64,000 nucleotides of DNA from TMED14 sp041158165 (GTDB lineage: Bacteria; Bacteroidota; Bacteroidia; Flavobacteriales; Schleiferiaceae): assembly GCA_041158165.1 (NCBI GenBank), contig JBEBBW010000001.1, positions 1-64,000 on the forward strand, read 5' to 3'. The number at the start of each line of letters is the position of its first letter. Within the stretch, counting starts at the first letter, position 1. Shown piece after piece: positions 43,059 to 51,756 of the stretch. The translations under genes and the position numbers were made by a program. Below the pieces are notes generated by a model. The model worked only from the letters and a program-made list of their open reading frames with translations, was not told where the DNA came from and did no database searches.

Positions 43059-43652
43059 ATGTATCGATTCGGATTATTTCTCACATTTCTCGCAGCATTT
43101 CTGAGCGCAGCAGCCCAATCTAGCGACCTGCAGCAGCGCATCAAGGGCTTTCAGTCCGAACTGGCCGCCTCCTACGCAGTCAAGACACTCAACCTTCAAG
43201 GCGAAAACCTCGGGGCTCTCGAAAAAGAAGAACCCGCGTACCAGACCCACTTCAAACTCGAAGCCAAAGAAAAAAGCGAAGACAACCTCGGGCGATCCAC
43301 CAAGCTGAACGCCCACATCCGCGTGTTTGAGTTTGAAACCCTCGACGACTTGAATTGGGCGATGAAGCGATGGATGCCCGACTTTATTGACCACAACGCG
43401 GTAAAGCCCGGTCGCGATGCCAAAACGCTGCCCCACGCCGACCCCTCCATCGTCGTGATCGACGGCACGACCATCACCGTGCTGACGCTGCCCTGCAGCC
43501 AGTTTGAACTGGAACGCTTCCGCACGTGGCGCAAGCAGCTCACGACCTACTTTGGCGGAGCTTCTTCGGTGGTCATTGAGGTGCAGGGCTGCGAAGGCCC
43601 ATTGCTTTGGACCAAGAATGCTCCGGACCCCAAGGATCGGACGTGGAAGTAG
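43059..43652 (+). CDS. Unrecognised secreted protein, 197 aa
   Basis: I do not recognise a family. The signal peptide is clear (MYRFGLFLTFLAAFLSAAAQ), followed by a charged, probably helical region ('RIKGFQSELAASYAVKTLNLQ', split by Gly) and a mixed alpha/beta part ('IRVFEFETLDDLNWAMKRWMPDF', 'SIVVIDGTTITVLTLPCSQFELERFRTW'). One Cys at 'LPCSQ' and one at 'QGCEG' could form a disulfide. It is transcribed alone and divergently from the DUF481 gene. Its last 80 bases overlap the ComM-like gene on the other strand. Confidence 0.72.
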   Translation: MYRFGLFLTFLAAFLSAAAQSSDLQQRIKGFQSELAASYAVKTLNLQGENLGALEKEEPAYQTHFKLEAKEKSEDNLGRSTKLNAHIRVFEFETLDDLNWAMKRWMPDFIDHNAVKPGRDAKTLPHADPSIVVIDGTTITVLTLPCSQFELERFRTWRKQLTTYFGGASSVVIEVQGCEGPLLWTKNAPDPKDRTWK

Positions 43653-44988
43653 TGCGGAATTGGCTGGGATGGTAGGAAACTGCTAACCAGGCATCGTGGG
43701 CCGTAACTCGGGACCGGTGGCCCCAATCTGCTGCGGTGCGCGCCACGCGCATCGCATGATGAAGCGCCCGTAACCCTAATCCGCTTTTCTTGTGCCAGGC
43801 TTGGAGGGTCTCGAGTGCCTCACGCGAAAAACCCGAATCGACGACTAGCGACTCCATCGGCATGGCCGCATTGCCAAGCCATGGTCCTCGGCTTCGCTGA
43901 AATTCCACGGCGTTGCGGAGCTTAAACGCAAGCTCTTCCCACGGAACGGGGCTGCGCTCTTCGCGCATATCCAAAGCCAACGCAACCTGAAATCGATCCA
44001 TGAACGGAGCGGAAAAGCGTTCCTGGTAGCGCGCAATCCTTCCCGCCGAGCAGCTGCAATCGAGTGCTTCGTGCCCCTTGAACCCACACGGACAGGGATT
44101 GGTGGCCCCAATGACGAGCGGCGTGGGCGGCGCATCCCGGTTCCACATGGCCTCCATGGGCTTACGCAGGCATTCCAGCGTTCGCAGCGGAAGCTCACCC
44201 AATTCGTCCAGAAAAAGCACCCCCGAACCCGCCGCCCAAAAGGCACCGTTGGCTCCGACCAACTGCACGGGCGTCAAGCTCGACGTGGGCTCCACGAAGG
44301 GCAGGTTGGGTTCTGCGCTGGACCGCAACGCGTGCACTGCGCGCGCAAACTCCGTTTTGCCTACACCGGGTGCCCCGTGCACGAAAGCCGGATGCCGGCC
44401 GGCGGCCACCAATCCCAAGGCCGTGACCGCTTTGGGAGTAAGCAGAAGACTGGGCCATTCTGGCGCACTTCGAACGCGCTGCGCAGCCGGCTCGCCCTTG
44501 AGGGCTTCCCCGGTGCGGACTACCGCCAAGGCATCTGCCAACGTCGCCACTGGGGCCCAGTTTTCGCTCGGCCTTCGCCACGGAGCAAGCATCGGATAAA
44601 GAAAAAGCCCCGGCCCGACGGGCGGCGCAGGCCGATCAGGATCTACCCAGCTCACCGACGACTTCAGGTCGAGTGTGCCGATGGCCCTAATGCCTTCGCG
44701 GTACGGAATCTGCCCCGAGGCCATGAGTACCCCCACGGCAATGGGAAGGTCCATTGACGAACCCAGTTGCCAAGGGCGCGAAGGGTGAAACGAGACGGTG
44801 ATGCGCTTGCCGGGCCACTTTGCGCCCACCTCCAATAGCGCGGCGTGGATGCGGTTGGGCGCCTCGCGCACGTTGGGATCGCGCGTTCCGACCATATGAA
44901 ACGAAAAACCGGGCGTTGCCGCCACATCGACACGCAGTTCGTGCCATCGGGCGTCCGCCCAAACCCAAGTTGAAAGTGATGCTACCAT
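43573..44988 (-). CDS. ComM-like Mg-chelatase family AAA+ protein
   Basis: A 471-residue member of the YifB/ComM family, helicase-like AAA+ proteins that help branch migration of incoming DNA during transformation. The N-terminal Lon-like domain is recognisable ('GFSFHMVGTRDPNVREAPNRIHAAL' in two parts, 'GSSMDLPIAVGVLMASGQI'). The AAA+ core has Walker A 'HGAPGVGKTEFARAVHAL', Walker B 'GVLFLDELGEL', and 'ATNPCPCGF' with a Cys cluster ('CPCG', 'CSCS') and 'RFSAPFMDRF'. The C-terminal chelatase domain ends 'AWLAVSYHPSQF'. The ATG at 44988 follows a TTGGTTTG box by 4 bases. It is about 40 residues shorter than usual and diverged in the first domain. Confidence 0.85.
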   Translation of the reverse strand: MVASLSTWVWADARWHELRVDVAATPGFSFHMVGTRDPNVREAPNRIHAALLEVGAKWPGKRITVSFHPSRPWQLGSSMDLPIAVGVLMASGQIPYREGIRAIGTLDLKSSVSWVDPDRPAPPVGPGLFLYPMLAPWRRPSENWAPVATLADALAVVRTGEALKGEPAAQRVRSAPEWPSLLLTPKAVTALGLVAAGRHPAFVHGAPGVGKTEFARAVHALRSSAEPNLPFVEPTSSLTPVQLVGANGAFWAAGSGVLFLDELGELPLRTLECLRKPMEAMWNRDAPPTPLVIGATNPCPCGFKGHEALDCSCSAGRIARYQERFSAPFMDRFQVALALDMREERSPVPWEELAFKLRNAVEFQRSRGPWLGNAAMPMESLVVDSGFSREALETLQAWHKKSGLGLRALHHAMRVARTAADWGHRSRVTAHDAWLAVSYHPSQFRTTSTSDPWGPEHSWSKAMGLRSPAPQ

Positions 44989-44992
44989 GACG

Positions 44993-45000
44993 CAAACCAA
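44993..45000 (-). promoter_or_regulatory. -7-like box TTGGTTTG for the ComM-like gene
   Basis: TTTG ends 4 bases before the ATG at 44988; the second base differs from TAnnTTTG. Confidence 0.4.
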
Positions 45001-45068
45001 CGCCGTTCCTTCAGCGCCAGTCGGTAGCAAACGACTACAGTCGCTTAATTCGTTTTATAAGGGTATGC

Positions 45069-45473
45069 TCACTCCTCCAAGCCCCATGCACGCTGAAGCT
45101 GGGGATTGAGAAACACGTGGCTGTGCAGCGCAAGGTCGGACGGTTGAATCAGGGGAAAACCATTCACCTCCAAATGGTAGTCTACCTCGGACTCCACACT
45201 GCGGAGCACCCAGCGCTTTTGGTTTTTGTTCCACAGAAACACCCCGAGCTCTTCGGCACCGTCGGACACCGGCTTAAACCGAACAATATCCCACTCATAC
45301 AAATGGGTGCGGTGGCGATCGCGCAGGCCCACCGCTTCGTCCACGTGAGCGTACTCCATGGCCTTGCCCGTCCACCAAAATCCGTCGGGAGAATAAAAAT
45401 CTGTACCCTCAATTCGACGGAGGTAGCCCACGACGCGGTCGCCAAAACGGAGTCGGTAGCGGTGTTCCTGCAT
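45069..45473 (-). CDS. YopX-like small protein
   Basis: A 134-residue cytoplasmic protein. The stretch 'EAVGLRDRHRTHLYEWDIVRF' resembles the YopX hallmark (GLKDKNGKEIYEGDIV in phage proteins), and the end 'DLALHSHVFLNPQL' matches the usual 'IGNIYENPEL'-like terminus. YopX proteins come mainly from phages and have no known function. No phage genes surround this one: it follows a GT9 glycosyltransferase gene by 36 bases on the same strand. The assignment rests on motif spacing only. Confidence 0.6.
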   Translation of the reverse strand: MQEHRYRLRFGDRVVGYLRRIEGTDFYSPDGFWWTGKAMEYAHVDEAVGLRDRHRTHLYEWDIVRFKPVSDGAEELGVFLWNKNQKRWVLRSVESEVDYHLEVNGFPLIQPSDLALHSHVFLNPQLQRAWGLEE

Positions 45474-45509
45474 ACCTAACTAACCCGCTCGAGGCGAAAT
45501 TGTTGCGGA

Positions 45510-46460
45510 CTAAATACCCAGTTGGCGCAGGGCTTCGCGTACGACCTCTGCACGAAGCTTTTGGCGGCAGGCCCAATCGCCCCGCCGGCAAGAATCTGCT
45601 CCCAAAATGCTGCAGGGCTGGCAACTCAACCGCTCGGAATCCAGCACGTGCCGAACCGGACTGGGCGCGGCAAACCCACCTAAAGGATGGGTTCCGGCCC
45701 AAACCGTCACGGCCGGAGTTTGGTACCGGTAGGCAAGGTGCTGCGCCGCCGAATCGCAGACCACCGCCGCGCGGGCACTGCGCCAGAGCGCCACTTCTTC
45801 GGCCGGACTGCTTCCTATTGCCGATCGAAAACCTTGCGGAGCCTGGTCGCCCGGACCGCCAAGAAACACCGGCTCGTAGCCTTCGCCGGCGAGCTGCCGG
45901 GCAAGTTCGGCAGCCTCTGCCAACGGCCACCGCTTGGTTTCTCGGCTGGCAAAAGGCGCAATGAGTACCGTGGTTCCGGAACGTTCCGTGGCCGGCAGCG
46001 CATGAAGTCTTGGCCAACCGAGCGCAGCGAGGGCGGCGCGGTGCAGCTCATAGGAATTGGGCACCGGGGCGGAACCTCCGCGAAGGAGGGCGCGGCGCTC
46101 AGCTCGTGGTTTCGCCACGCTGGCCTGCGGAATGCGCAGTACCCAAGCAATGAACCGGCTGCTCCTGGTACGAACATGGCTGTGGCCGTCGTACCACGCG
46201 GTAAGGTCTGCAGAGCGCATCCAGCCCCACCAAAACCAAAGCAGCCCAAAAAAACGGCGGTAGGGTCCGCGGTCGACGTCGAGCCCGTGGACTTCGATTT
46301 GGGGATGCGCCGGAAGGCGCTCCGCCCATCGAGGCCGGGTAAACAGGGTGATACGGTCGCCTTGGGCCGCGGATTCCGACAGGACCGAATGCAGCAAAAC
46401 CACATCGCCAAAGGCCGAAAAGCGAACGACGCCGAGGTGGCGCTTAGCCTTGTCCGCCAT
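45510..46460 (-). CDS. GT9-family glycosyltransferase (heptosyltransferase-like)
   Basis: A 316-residue GT-B enzyme of the ADP-heptose:LPS heptosyltransferase type. It begins 'LGVVRFSAFGDVVLLHSVL', the standard family N-terminus, and has 'VLIAPFASRETKRWPLAEAAELA', 'VFLGGPGDQA' and 'ARAAVVCDSAAQHLAYRYQTPAVTVWAGTHP' (here broken by 'AAQH' where most have 'GPMH'). The likely role is LPS core assembly. Its start overlaps the DUF4254 gene by 17 bases, a pairing that is recurrent in Bacteroidota. Confidence 0.9.
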   Translation of the reverse strand: MADKAKRHLGVVRFSAFGDVVLLHSVLSESAAQGDRITLFTRPRWAERLPAHPQIEVHGLDVDRGPYRRFFGLLWFWWGWMRSADLTAWYDGHSHVRTRSSRFIAWVLRIPQASVAKPRAERRALLRGGSAPVPNSYELHRAALAALGWPRLHALPATERSGTTVLIAPFASRETKRWPLAEAAELARQLAGEGYEPVFLGGPGDQAPQGFRSAIGSSPAEEVALWRSARAAVVCDSAAQHLAYRYQTPAVTVWAGTHPLGGFAAPSPVRHVLDSERLSCQPCSILGADSCRRGDWACRQKLRAEVVREALRQLGI

Positions 46461-47061
46461 AGAGCGCCGGATTGGTCGCGGGATCGTTGTACAGCTTGAA
46501 CTGGCGGTAGGGCGTGTAGCGCACCGCTCCAGAAACCAAGTCCTGCCAGAGGGCCGCGCAGGCCGCCATCAGGTCGCGGTGCTGGGCATTCGCGGCTTCG
46601 AGGCGCGCACCGCAGGCCGTAAGGTGGTCAATGCTTGCGTCGGTTCGCTCAACTTCCGCCCGAAGGTGGAAGCGCTTGAGCTGCAAGATGCAGAGGCGGT
46701 CCAGGGCCCAGGCCAAGGACTCCGTGCGCAGAACGCCGTGGACCGAGGGCTCCGGTTGAAGCAGTGCGGCCATCTCCTGATCCAGGGCCTCTACCGCGTC
46801 GGTGCGCTGCTGGTTGAGCGCGTCAATGCGGCGCTTGATGGCCAAAAGCTGTTCAGCCGCCACGTCGGTACGCCGAACCTCGTCTTCGAGGTGCCACTGC
46901 ACCGTGTCGATCCAGGCCTTGGCGTACCATGCTTGTTCGATGCTGCCCGCGGCAAAAGCGGGCGGACAGGGCGCATCCCAGGAATCGCGAACGTGGTAGT
47001 CCTCAATGGCGGCCTCAAAAAGGCCAAGAATGCGATCGAGCGTCAGCGCGACTTGGGGCAT
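46444..47061 (-). CDS. DUF4254 protein
   Basis: A 205-residue helical protein with the DUF4254 pattern: 'YHVRDSWDAPCP', 'WYAKAWIDTVQWHLEDEVRR', 'INALNQQRTDAVEALDQ'-like 'IDALNQQRTDAVEALDQEM', and the C-terminal 'FSGR...YRQMKMYNDPALNP'-type end, here 'YRQFKLYNDPATNPALYG'. The family has no known activity but consistently adjoins GT9 genes, so a role in LPS core synthesis is likely by context. Its ATG overlaps the DsbD-like stop by one base (TAATG). Confidence 0.85.
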   Translation of the reverse strand: MPQVALTLDRILGLFEAAIEDYHVRDSWDAPCPPAFAAGSIEQAWYAKAWIDTVQWHLEDEVRRTDVAAEQLLAIKRRIDALNQQRTDAVEALDQEMAALLQPEPSVHGVLRTESLAWALDRLCILQLKRFHLRAEVERTDASIDHLTACGARLEAANAQHRDLMAACAALWQDLVSGAVRYTPYRQFKLYNDPATNPALYGGQG

Positions 47062-49106
47062 TACTTGCGGTTGGCGAATTGCTTCAGGCCCGCGTCAAGC
47101 CAGTTCAAAAAGATCGACGGATCGGGATCGTAGGCCGTGTGGCCGTTGAGGGCCGCAGGGGCTTCCACCGCCGGGTCCATAAGCACATAGTAGGGCTGGG
47201 CGTTGGCATTAAAGTACTGTGCCTGAAGATCGCCCCACTTTTGGCCAATCGTTTTAATCGTTTTGCCGGTGGTTTCGCTGACGCGGACTTCGGCGGCCGG
47301 GAGTTCCGTGCGCTCGTCGACATAAAGTGAAACGAGCACGACGTCTTCGGCGAGGCGCTGGCGCACTTCAGGGCGCGACCACACTTCTTCTTCCATCTTG
47401 CGGCAGTTCACGCAGCCCCAGCCCGTAAAGTCAAGGAGCAAGGGCTTGCCCGCCTCGAGCGCGTAGGCGCGAGCCTCTTCGAGGTCGTTAAAGCAGGGCA
47501 GATTCAGCGGACAGTGTGCGTCGGCGCTAAGCTTCGCTTCGGCTGCTGGGGCGGAACCCGAACCCATTCCGTGGGGGTTTTCGGCGTAAAACGCGGGCGG
47601 CGGAAAGCCAGCTACCAGTTTGACGGGTGCGCCCCAAATACCGGGCAGCAAGTAAAAACCCGTGACTAAAAACAAGAGGCCCGTGAGCATTCGGCCCACG
47701 CCAAGTCCGCCCTTCGGCTCGTCGTCGTGGGGCATGCGGAACACCCCAAAAAGGTAGAGGGCCGTGGCAAACGCGATAGCCACCCACAACGCCAGGAACA
47801 GTTCGCGCTCGAGCCAGTGCTGCTGCCACACCATGTCGGCGGTACTTAAAAACTTGAGTGCAAAAGCCAACTCGAGGAAGCCCAGCGTAACCTTGACGGT
47901 GTTGAGCCACCCGCCCGACTTGGGCAGGCCCTTGAGCCAACCAGGGAAGGCTGCGAAGAGAATAAACGGCAGCGACAGGGCGAAGCTGAAACCAAACATG
48001 CCCACAGCCGGTCCGAGCAGCTCACCGCTGACCGCCGTCGCCACCAGCAACTGCCCAATCAACGGGCCCGTGCAGCTGAAGCTTACGAGTGCCAACGTGA
48101 AGGCCATGAAGAAGATTCCGAGGAGTCCGCCGCGCTGCGACTGGTCGTCGGCCTTGTTGACCCACGACGAGGGGAGCGTAATCTCAAAGGCCCCAAAAAA
48201 GCTAATGGCAAACACCACAAAAAGGGCAAAAAACGCGAGGTTGAACCAGGGATTGGTCGCCATGGCGTTCAACGCGTCGGAACCAAATACCACTGTAACC
48301 AGCAACCCAAGCACGACGTAGATCACGTTGATGCTAAGGCCGTAAAGCAAGGCCTTGCGCACCCCGTCGGACTTGGACTTGCTCTGCTTCAAGAAAAAGC
48401 TCACCGTCAGCGGAATCATCGGGAAGATGCAGGGCATGATCAGGGCGAAAAACCCACCGAGCATTCCGGCGCCGAACAACGCCCAAAGGTTGACTGCCTC
48501 GGTTGCCTCAGGGGTTTCGGTCGCTGCGGGGGTGTCGGCCGAGGCTTCCACCGAGGACTGCGCGGTGTCAGGACTGGCCGTTTCGACTGCTGCGGGTTCG
48601 TCGCTGGCGGGGGTAGTCGGTTCGCTTTCTGCCACCGATGCGTCCTTTGGCGCAGCCGGCACCTTGAACACCAAATTCACGTAGTCGGGCGGCAGGCAGC
48701 GCTCGTCGTCGCAGACCATAAACTCCACTTCGGCCGTGTAGGTGAAGGCTTTGGGGTTGACGCGCTTCGCAGCGATGACGAAGTCGGCCTTTTTGGCAAA
48801 ATAGGCCAGCTCCATCCCGAAATTCTTGTCAAATTCCTTGATGGGCTTGGGTTCGCGCACCGGACCTTCCGTCGTGAGGTCCTTTGACGCAGGCAACTTG
48901 AACGAGGTAGGAATGGGACCGTCGTTCCCAATAAACTGCGAATAGACGTGCCATCCGGCGTCGATTTTCGCAGTAGCCACCAGCTCGAGCTTGCCGCCGT
49001 CGAGGCTGCGCACCGAAGTCGTCCACGATACAGGCTGTAGGATTTGAGCAAACGCCGCACTCAGTGAAAGCAGTAAGGCAATCGCCGCGAGGAAAAATCG
49101 ATTCAT
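47061..49106 (-). CDS. DsbD-like thiol:disulfide interchange protein
   Basis: A 681-residue inner-membrane protein that carries reducing power to the periplasm. Order of parts: signal peptide (MNRFFLAAIALLLSLSAAFAQ), N-terminal periplasmic domain with Cys pair 'CDDERC' (about 130-135), Ser/Thr/Glu/Ala-rich linker (about 150-205), membrane domain with 'IMPCIFPMIPL' and 'SFSCTGPLIG', the two intramembrane Cys, and a C-terminal thioredoxin-like domain with 'GWGCVNCRKMEE'. The ATG at 49106 follows a TACCTTTG box; the frame to 49133 extends into tilS. Proteins of this shape feed cytochrome c or periplasmic thiol systems. Confidence 0.92.
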   Translation of the reverse strand: MNRFFLAAIALLLSLSAAFAQILQPVSWTTSVRSLDGGKLELVATAKIDAGWHVYSQFIGNDGPIPTSFKLPASKDLTTEGPVREPKPIKEFDKNFGMELAYFAKKADFVIAAKRVNPKAFTYTAEVEFMVCDDERCLPPDYVNLVFKVPAAPKDASVAESEPTTPASDEPAAVETASPDTAQSSVEASADTPAATETPEATEAVNLWALFGAGMLGGFFALIMPCIFPMIPLTVSFFLKQSKSKSDGVRKALLYGLSINVIYVVLGLLVTVVFGSDALNAMATNPWFNLAFFALFVVFAISFFGAFEITLPSSWVNKADDQSQRGGLLGIFFMAFTLALVSFSCTGPLIGQLLVATAVSGELLGPAVGMFGFSFALSLPFILFAAFPGWLKGLPKSGGWLNTVKVTLGFLELAFALKFLSTADMVWQQHWLERELFLALWVAIAFATALYLFGVFRMPHDDEPKGGLGVGRMLTGLLFLVTGFYLLPGIWGAPVKLVAGFPPPAFYAENPHGMGSGSAPAAEAKLSADAHCPLNLPCFNDLEEARAYALEAGKPLLLDFTGWGCVNCRKMEEEVWSRPEVRQRLAEDVVLVSLYVDERTELPAAEVRVSETTGKTIKTIGQKWGDLQAQYFNANAQPYYVLMDPAVEAPAALNGHTAYDPDPSIFLNWLDAGLKQFANRK

Positions 49107-49111
49107 AGAAG

Positions 49112-50476
49112 TCAAAGGTAATTCACAGTCCACCGGAGCACATGGGTGGCGTCGTTCGAGAGGGCCAAGGCCTGGCTAAGCCGGATTCCGGGAATCCAAA
49201 GCACTTCGCCGGGCTCGCCACCGCAAGCCAACACCACCACGTTCCGGCGCACCGGGCTCGGGACCTTGGCCTCGGTCAACGCGCCGCTGACCTTCTTTCG
49301 GCCGTTGAGGCCGAGCGGAACGATATAGTCGCCCTCCATCCACGTGCGCCACACCGCAGTTTCGGGAAGCAGCGTCGTCACCGGTTCGGTTGCGTTGCCC
49401 AGATGGGCGGGGCGCTGGCCTAGTTCGGTCACCAAAAGCGCGGTGCGGGGGTGCCACACTTCGCCGTCCCAAAGCGGAACCTCCACCCTAGCCTGTGCCG
49501 GCTGGGGAGCAAATTCCGATTCGGCCACAGGAAGCAGCAGCAAGCCCTCGCGGTCTGACCAAATCTGCCAGCCGTCGCGCTCGAGGTAGGCCCCAACTTG
49601 CGCCTCCGCCAACTGACGCAGCGCGTCCAATTCAAAAGGCGCGTAGGGCTTGAGGAGCTGGTGCACAATCACCTCAGAATGAGGATGCGCCAGCGCGTCG
49701 CGGTAAAGCACGCGGGCCCCGGGAAGCTGGCGGCTCATCGCAGTATAGAAACTGGACTCGCGCTGAATCGAAACTTCGGCAAACTTTTGGAGCTGCCTAA
49801 GGCGGCGCATCGTGGTCCGAATCCCGTCGCGTGCCTGGGGAATCGCCTGCTCCAGCGCGGGCAGGGCGTGGTGCCTTAAGTGGTTACGGGTATACTTGTC
49901 GCCCTCGTTCGACGCGTCTTCGCGCCAAACTAGCCCCATGGCTAGGGCCTCTGCGCGCAGTTCTTCTTTGTGAAATTCCAGCAGCGGCCGGCGGAGCAGC
50001 CCGTTTTGCGGCGCCAACGACACGAGGCCGTCGATTCCGGTTCCGCGGGCTGCAAAAAGCAAAAAGGTTTCAATGGCGTCGTCGGCGTGGTGGGCGGTGG
50101 CGATCGCTTGTGCACCGAGCTCCCGGGCCCACTGCTGGGCGGCTTCGTATCGGAGGCTCCGCGCTCGAGCCTGGAGATCTGGGGCGTCGCCAAAGCCACG
50201 TGGCGCCTTCACCACCTGAATTGGGCAGCCCTTCGACTCGGCCCAAGCAAGCACGTGCGCTTCGTCGGCATCTGAAGCGCCCCCCCGCAAGCCGTAGTTC
50301 ACGTGGAGCACGTGCACCGGGTATTCGTGTACCCACAACGCTTCAGCGAGCAGCATGGAATCGAGTCCGCCCGAAACCAAGGCCACCACGGGCGCTTCGG
50401 GAGCACCGAACAACTTGCCAAGCTCCGCACCCAGCGCGGCCCGAAAGCGCGGCGACGCTTTAGCCCACGAATTCAT
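49112..50476 (-). CDS. tilS: tRNA(Ile)-lysidine synthetase
   Basis: TilS modifies C34 of the AUA-reading tRNA(Ile) to lysidine. The 454-residue protein has the PP-loop 'ALVSGGLDSMLLAEAL' (about 32-47), 'VLHVNYGLRG', 'TAHHADDAIETFLL' and 'DASNEGDKYTRNHLRH', all typical. The C-terminal domain matches the family less strongly but ends normally. Its start overlaps pabB by 17 bases. Its last three codons and stop (TAC CTT TGA) also form the -7 box of the next gene. Confidence 0.94.
   Translation of the reverse strand: MNSWAKASPRFRAALGAELGKLFGAPEAPVVALVSGGLDSMLLAEALWVHEYPVHVLHVNYGLRGGASDADEAHVLAWAESKGCPIQVVKAPRGFGDAPDLQARARSLRYEAAQQWARELGAQAIATAHHADDAIETFLLFAARGTGIDGLVSLAPQNGLLRRPLLEFHKEELRAEALAMGLVWREDASNEGDKYTRNHLRHHALPALEQAIPQARDGIRTTMRRLRQLQKFAEVSIQRESSFYTAMSRQLPGARVLYRDALAHPHSEVIVHQLLKPYAPFELDALRQLAEAQVGAYLERDGWQIWSDREGLLLLPVAESEFAPQPAQARVEVPLWDGEVWHPRTALLVTELGQRPAHLGNATEPVTTLLPETAVWRTWMEGDYIVPLGLNGRKKVSGALTEAKVPSPVRRNVVVLACGGEPGEVLWIPGIRLSQALALSNDATHVLRWTVNYL
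49113..49120 (-). promoter_or_regulatory. -7 box TACCTTTG for the DsbD-like gene
   Basis: A perfect TAnnTTTG lies in the last codons and stop of tilS and ends 6 bases before the ATG at 49106. Confidence 0.55.
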
Positions 50477-51752
50477 TCCAAACCGTTTGGGGGACGGAGG
50501 CCTTGAGCAGGCATTCCTCCCATTCTTGCTGCGGATCGGCGGCGAGCGTCAGGGCGCTACCCGCCCAAACTTGCCAACTGCCCGAGGGGACGTGGCCAAA
50601 AAGCGTTCGAATCAGCACGTTAAAGTCCGCACTCCCGTCGGGCCGAACATAGCCCATGGCCCCGCTGTACCAGCCGCGCGGTCGGCGTTCGTGGGCGTCG
50701 ATTAGCTCCATGGCGCGCAACTTGGGGGCGCCGGTCATACTCCCCATCGGAAAGCTCGCGGCCACCGCATCCAGCCAGTCGCACCCGGGGCGCAGTTTGG
50801 CTTCCACCGTGCTCACCAAATGATGAACCGTTTTAAATGAGTTCAGCTCGAGGAGGCGCGGCACGCGCACCGTTTGGGGCGCCGCCACCCGGCTAAAGTC
50901 GTGGCGCACTAGGTCCACAATCATCACGTTCTCAGCCTGCTCCTTTTCTGCTTTGGTCAGCGCGGAGCCTGCGGCCGCGTCGGCCACCGGATCGTGGTGG
51001 CGAGCCGCTGTTCCTTTGATGGGCTGGCTGTAAAGGCTTCCGTCGGCCCTGACGTTCAGGTAGCGTTCGGGCGACGCGCTGGCCACGGCGAACTCGTCAA
51101 ATCGGAGCATGCCCGCCATTCCGGCCTCTGCCCGCTGCTGCAGGCTGCGGTAAAGGTCCGCCACGTTCCGTTCGCCCCTCGCCTCGGCGTCCACACAGAG
51201 GTTGACTTCATAAATGTCGCCGCGGTGCAGGTGAAACTGCAGCGACTTTGCCGTTTCAGTGTAGTCCCCTGCTGTCCAGTGCGCGGACCACGGCCGAGCA
51301 TCCGTGTGGCGAGGTAGTGGTTTTAGGTCAGGGCCTCTTAACCAAGATTGCGCGTCGCCGTGCTCGACCAGCGTTCCGTCGAGCTGGCATTCCAGCACCC
51401 ACTCAGGTTCCCAGAGGGCCACGTCGGGTTGGCCGTTCCACGCTGCGCCTCGGGGCGCTAGCGAAGGCTCAAAGGCATTTTTAAGGTCGTAGGCCAGCAC
51501 GCCAAACCACCAAGTGGGGCGGGCGCGCCAAGCTTCGGCTAAGGCGTTCCATGCTTCGGGCGTGGCGCGGTCGATGCGGTGCACCGAACGGCATCCGCCC
51601 GCCGCGATCCATCGCAGGCCGTTGAGCGGCTCTGCCGGAGCCGCCGGAGCCGTTTCATAAAAAGCAAAGTAGTCCGCCTCAGCCCCGCGGCGCTGAAGTT
51701 CGTCCGCGAGGTCCGCCGGAGGCTTGGACCAAACGCGTTGACTCCAGCCCAT
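50460..51752 (-). CDS. pabB: Aminodeoxychorismate synthase component I
   Basis: PabB aminates chorismate toward p-aminobenzoate for folate. The 430-residue protein has the chorismate-binding domain with 'SASPERYLNV', 'PIKGTAAR', 'NVMIVDLVRHDFSRVA', 'SFKTVHHLVSTVEAKL', 'FPMGSMTGAPKLRAMELID' and 'YSGAMGYVRPDGSADFNVLIRT'. 'PIKGTxxR' favours PabB over TrpE. The ATG at 51752 fits; the longer open frame runs into lpdA. No glutamine amidotransferase partner (pabA) is seen here. It starts 4 bases after lpdA. Confidence 0.88.
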   Translation of the reverse strand: MGWSQRVWSKPPADLADELQRRGAEADYFAFYETAPAAPAEPLNGLRWIAAGGCRSVHRIDRATPEAWNALAEAWRARPTWWFGVLAYDLKNAFEPSLAPRGAAWNGQPDVALWEPEWVLECQLDGTLVEHGDAQSWLRGPDLKPLPRHTDARPWSAHWTAGDYTETAKSLQFHLHRGDIYEVNLCVDAEARGERNVADLYRSLQQRAEAGMAGMLRFDEFAVASASPERYLNVRADGSLYSQPIKGTAARHHDPVADAAAGSALTKAEKEQAENVMIVDLVRHDFSRVAAPQTVRVPRLLELNSFKTVHHLVSTVEAKLRPGCDWLDAVAASFPMGSMTGAPKLRAMELIDAHERRPRGWYSGAMGYVRPDGSADFNVLIRTLFGHVPSGSWQVWAGSALTLAADPQQEWEECLLKASVPQTVWNEFVG

Positions 51753-51756
51753 CACC

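Noticed and set aside
45687..46499. 270-codon open frame antisense to the GT9 gene
   Set aside because: The minus strand carries a clear glycosyltransferase; the plus frame has no motif.
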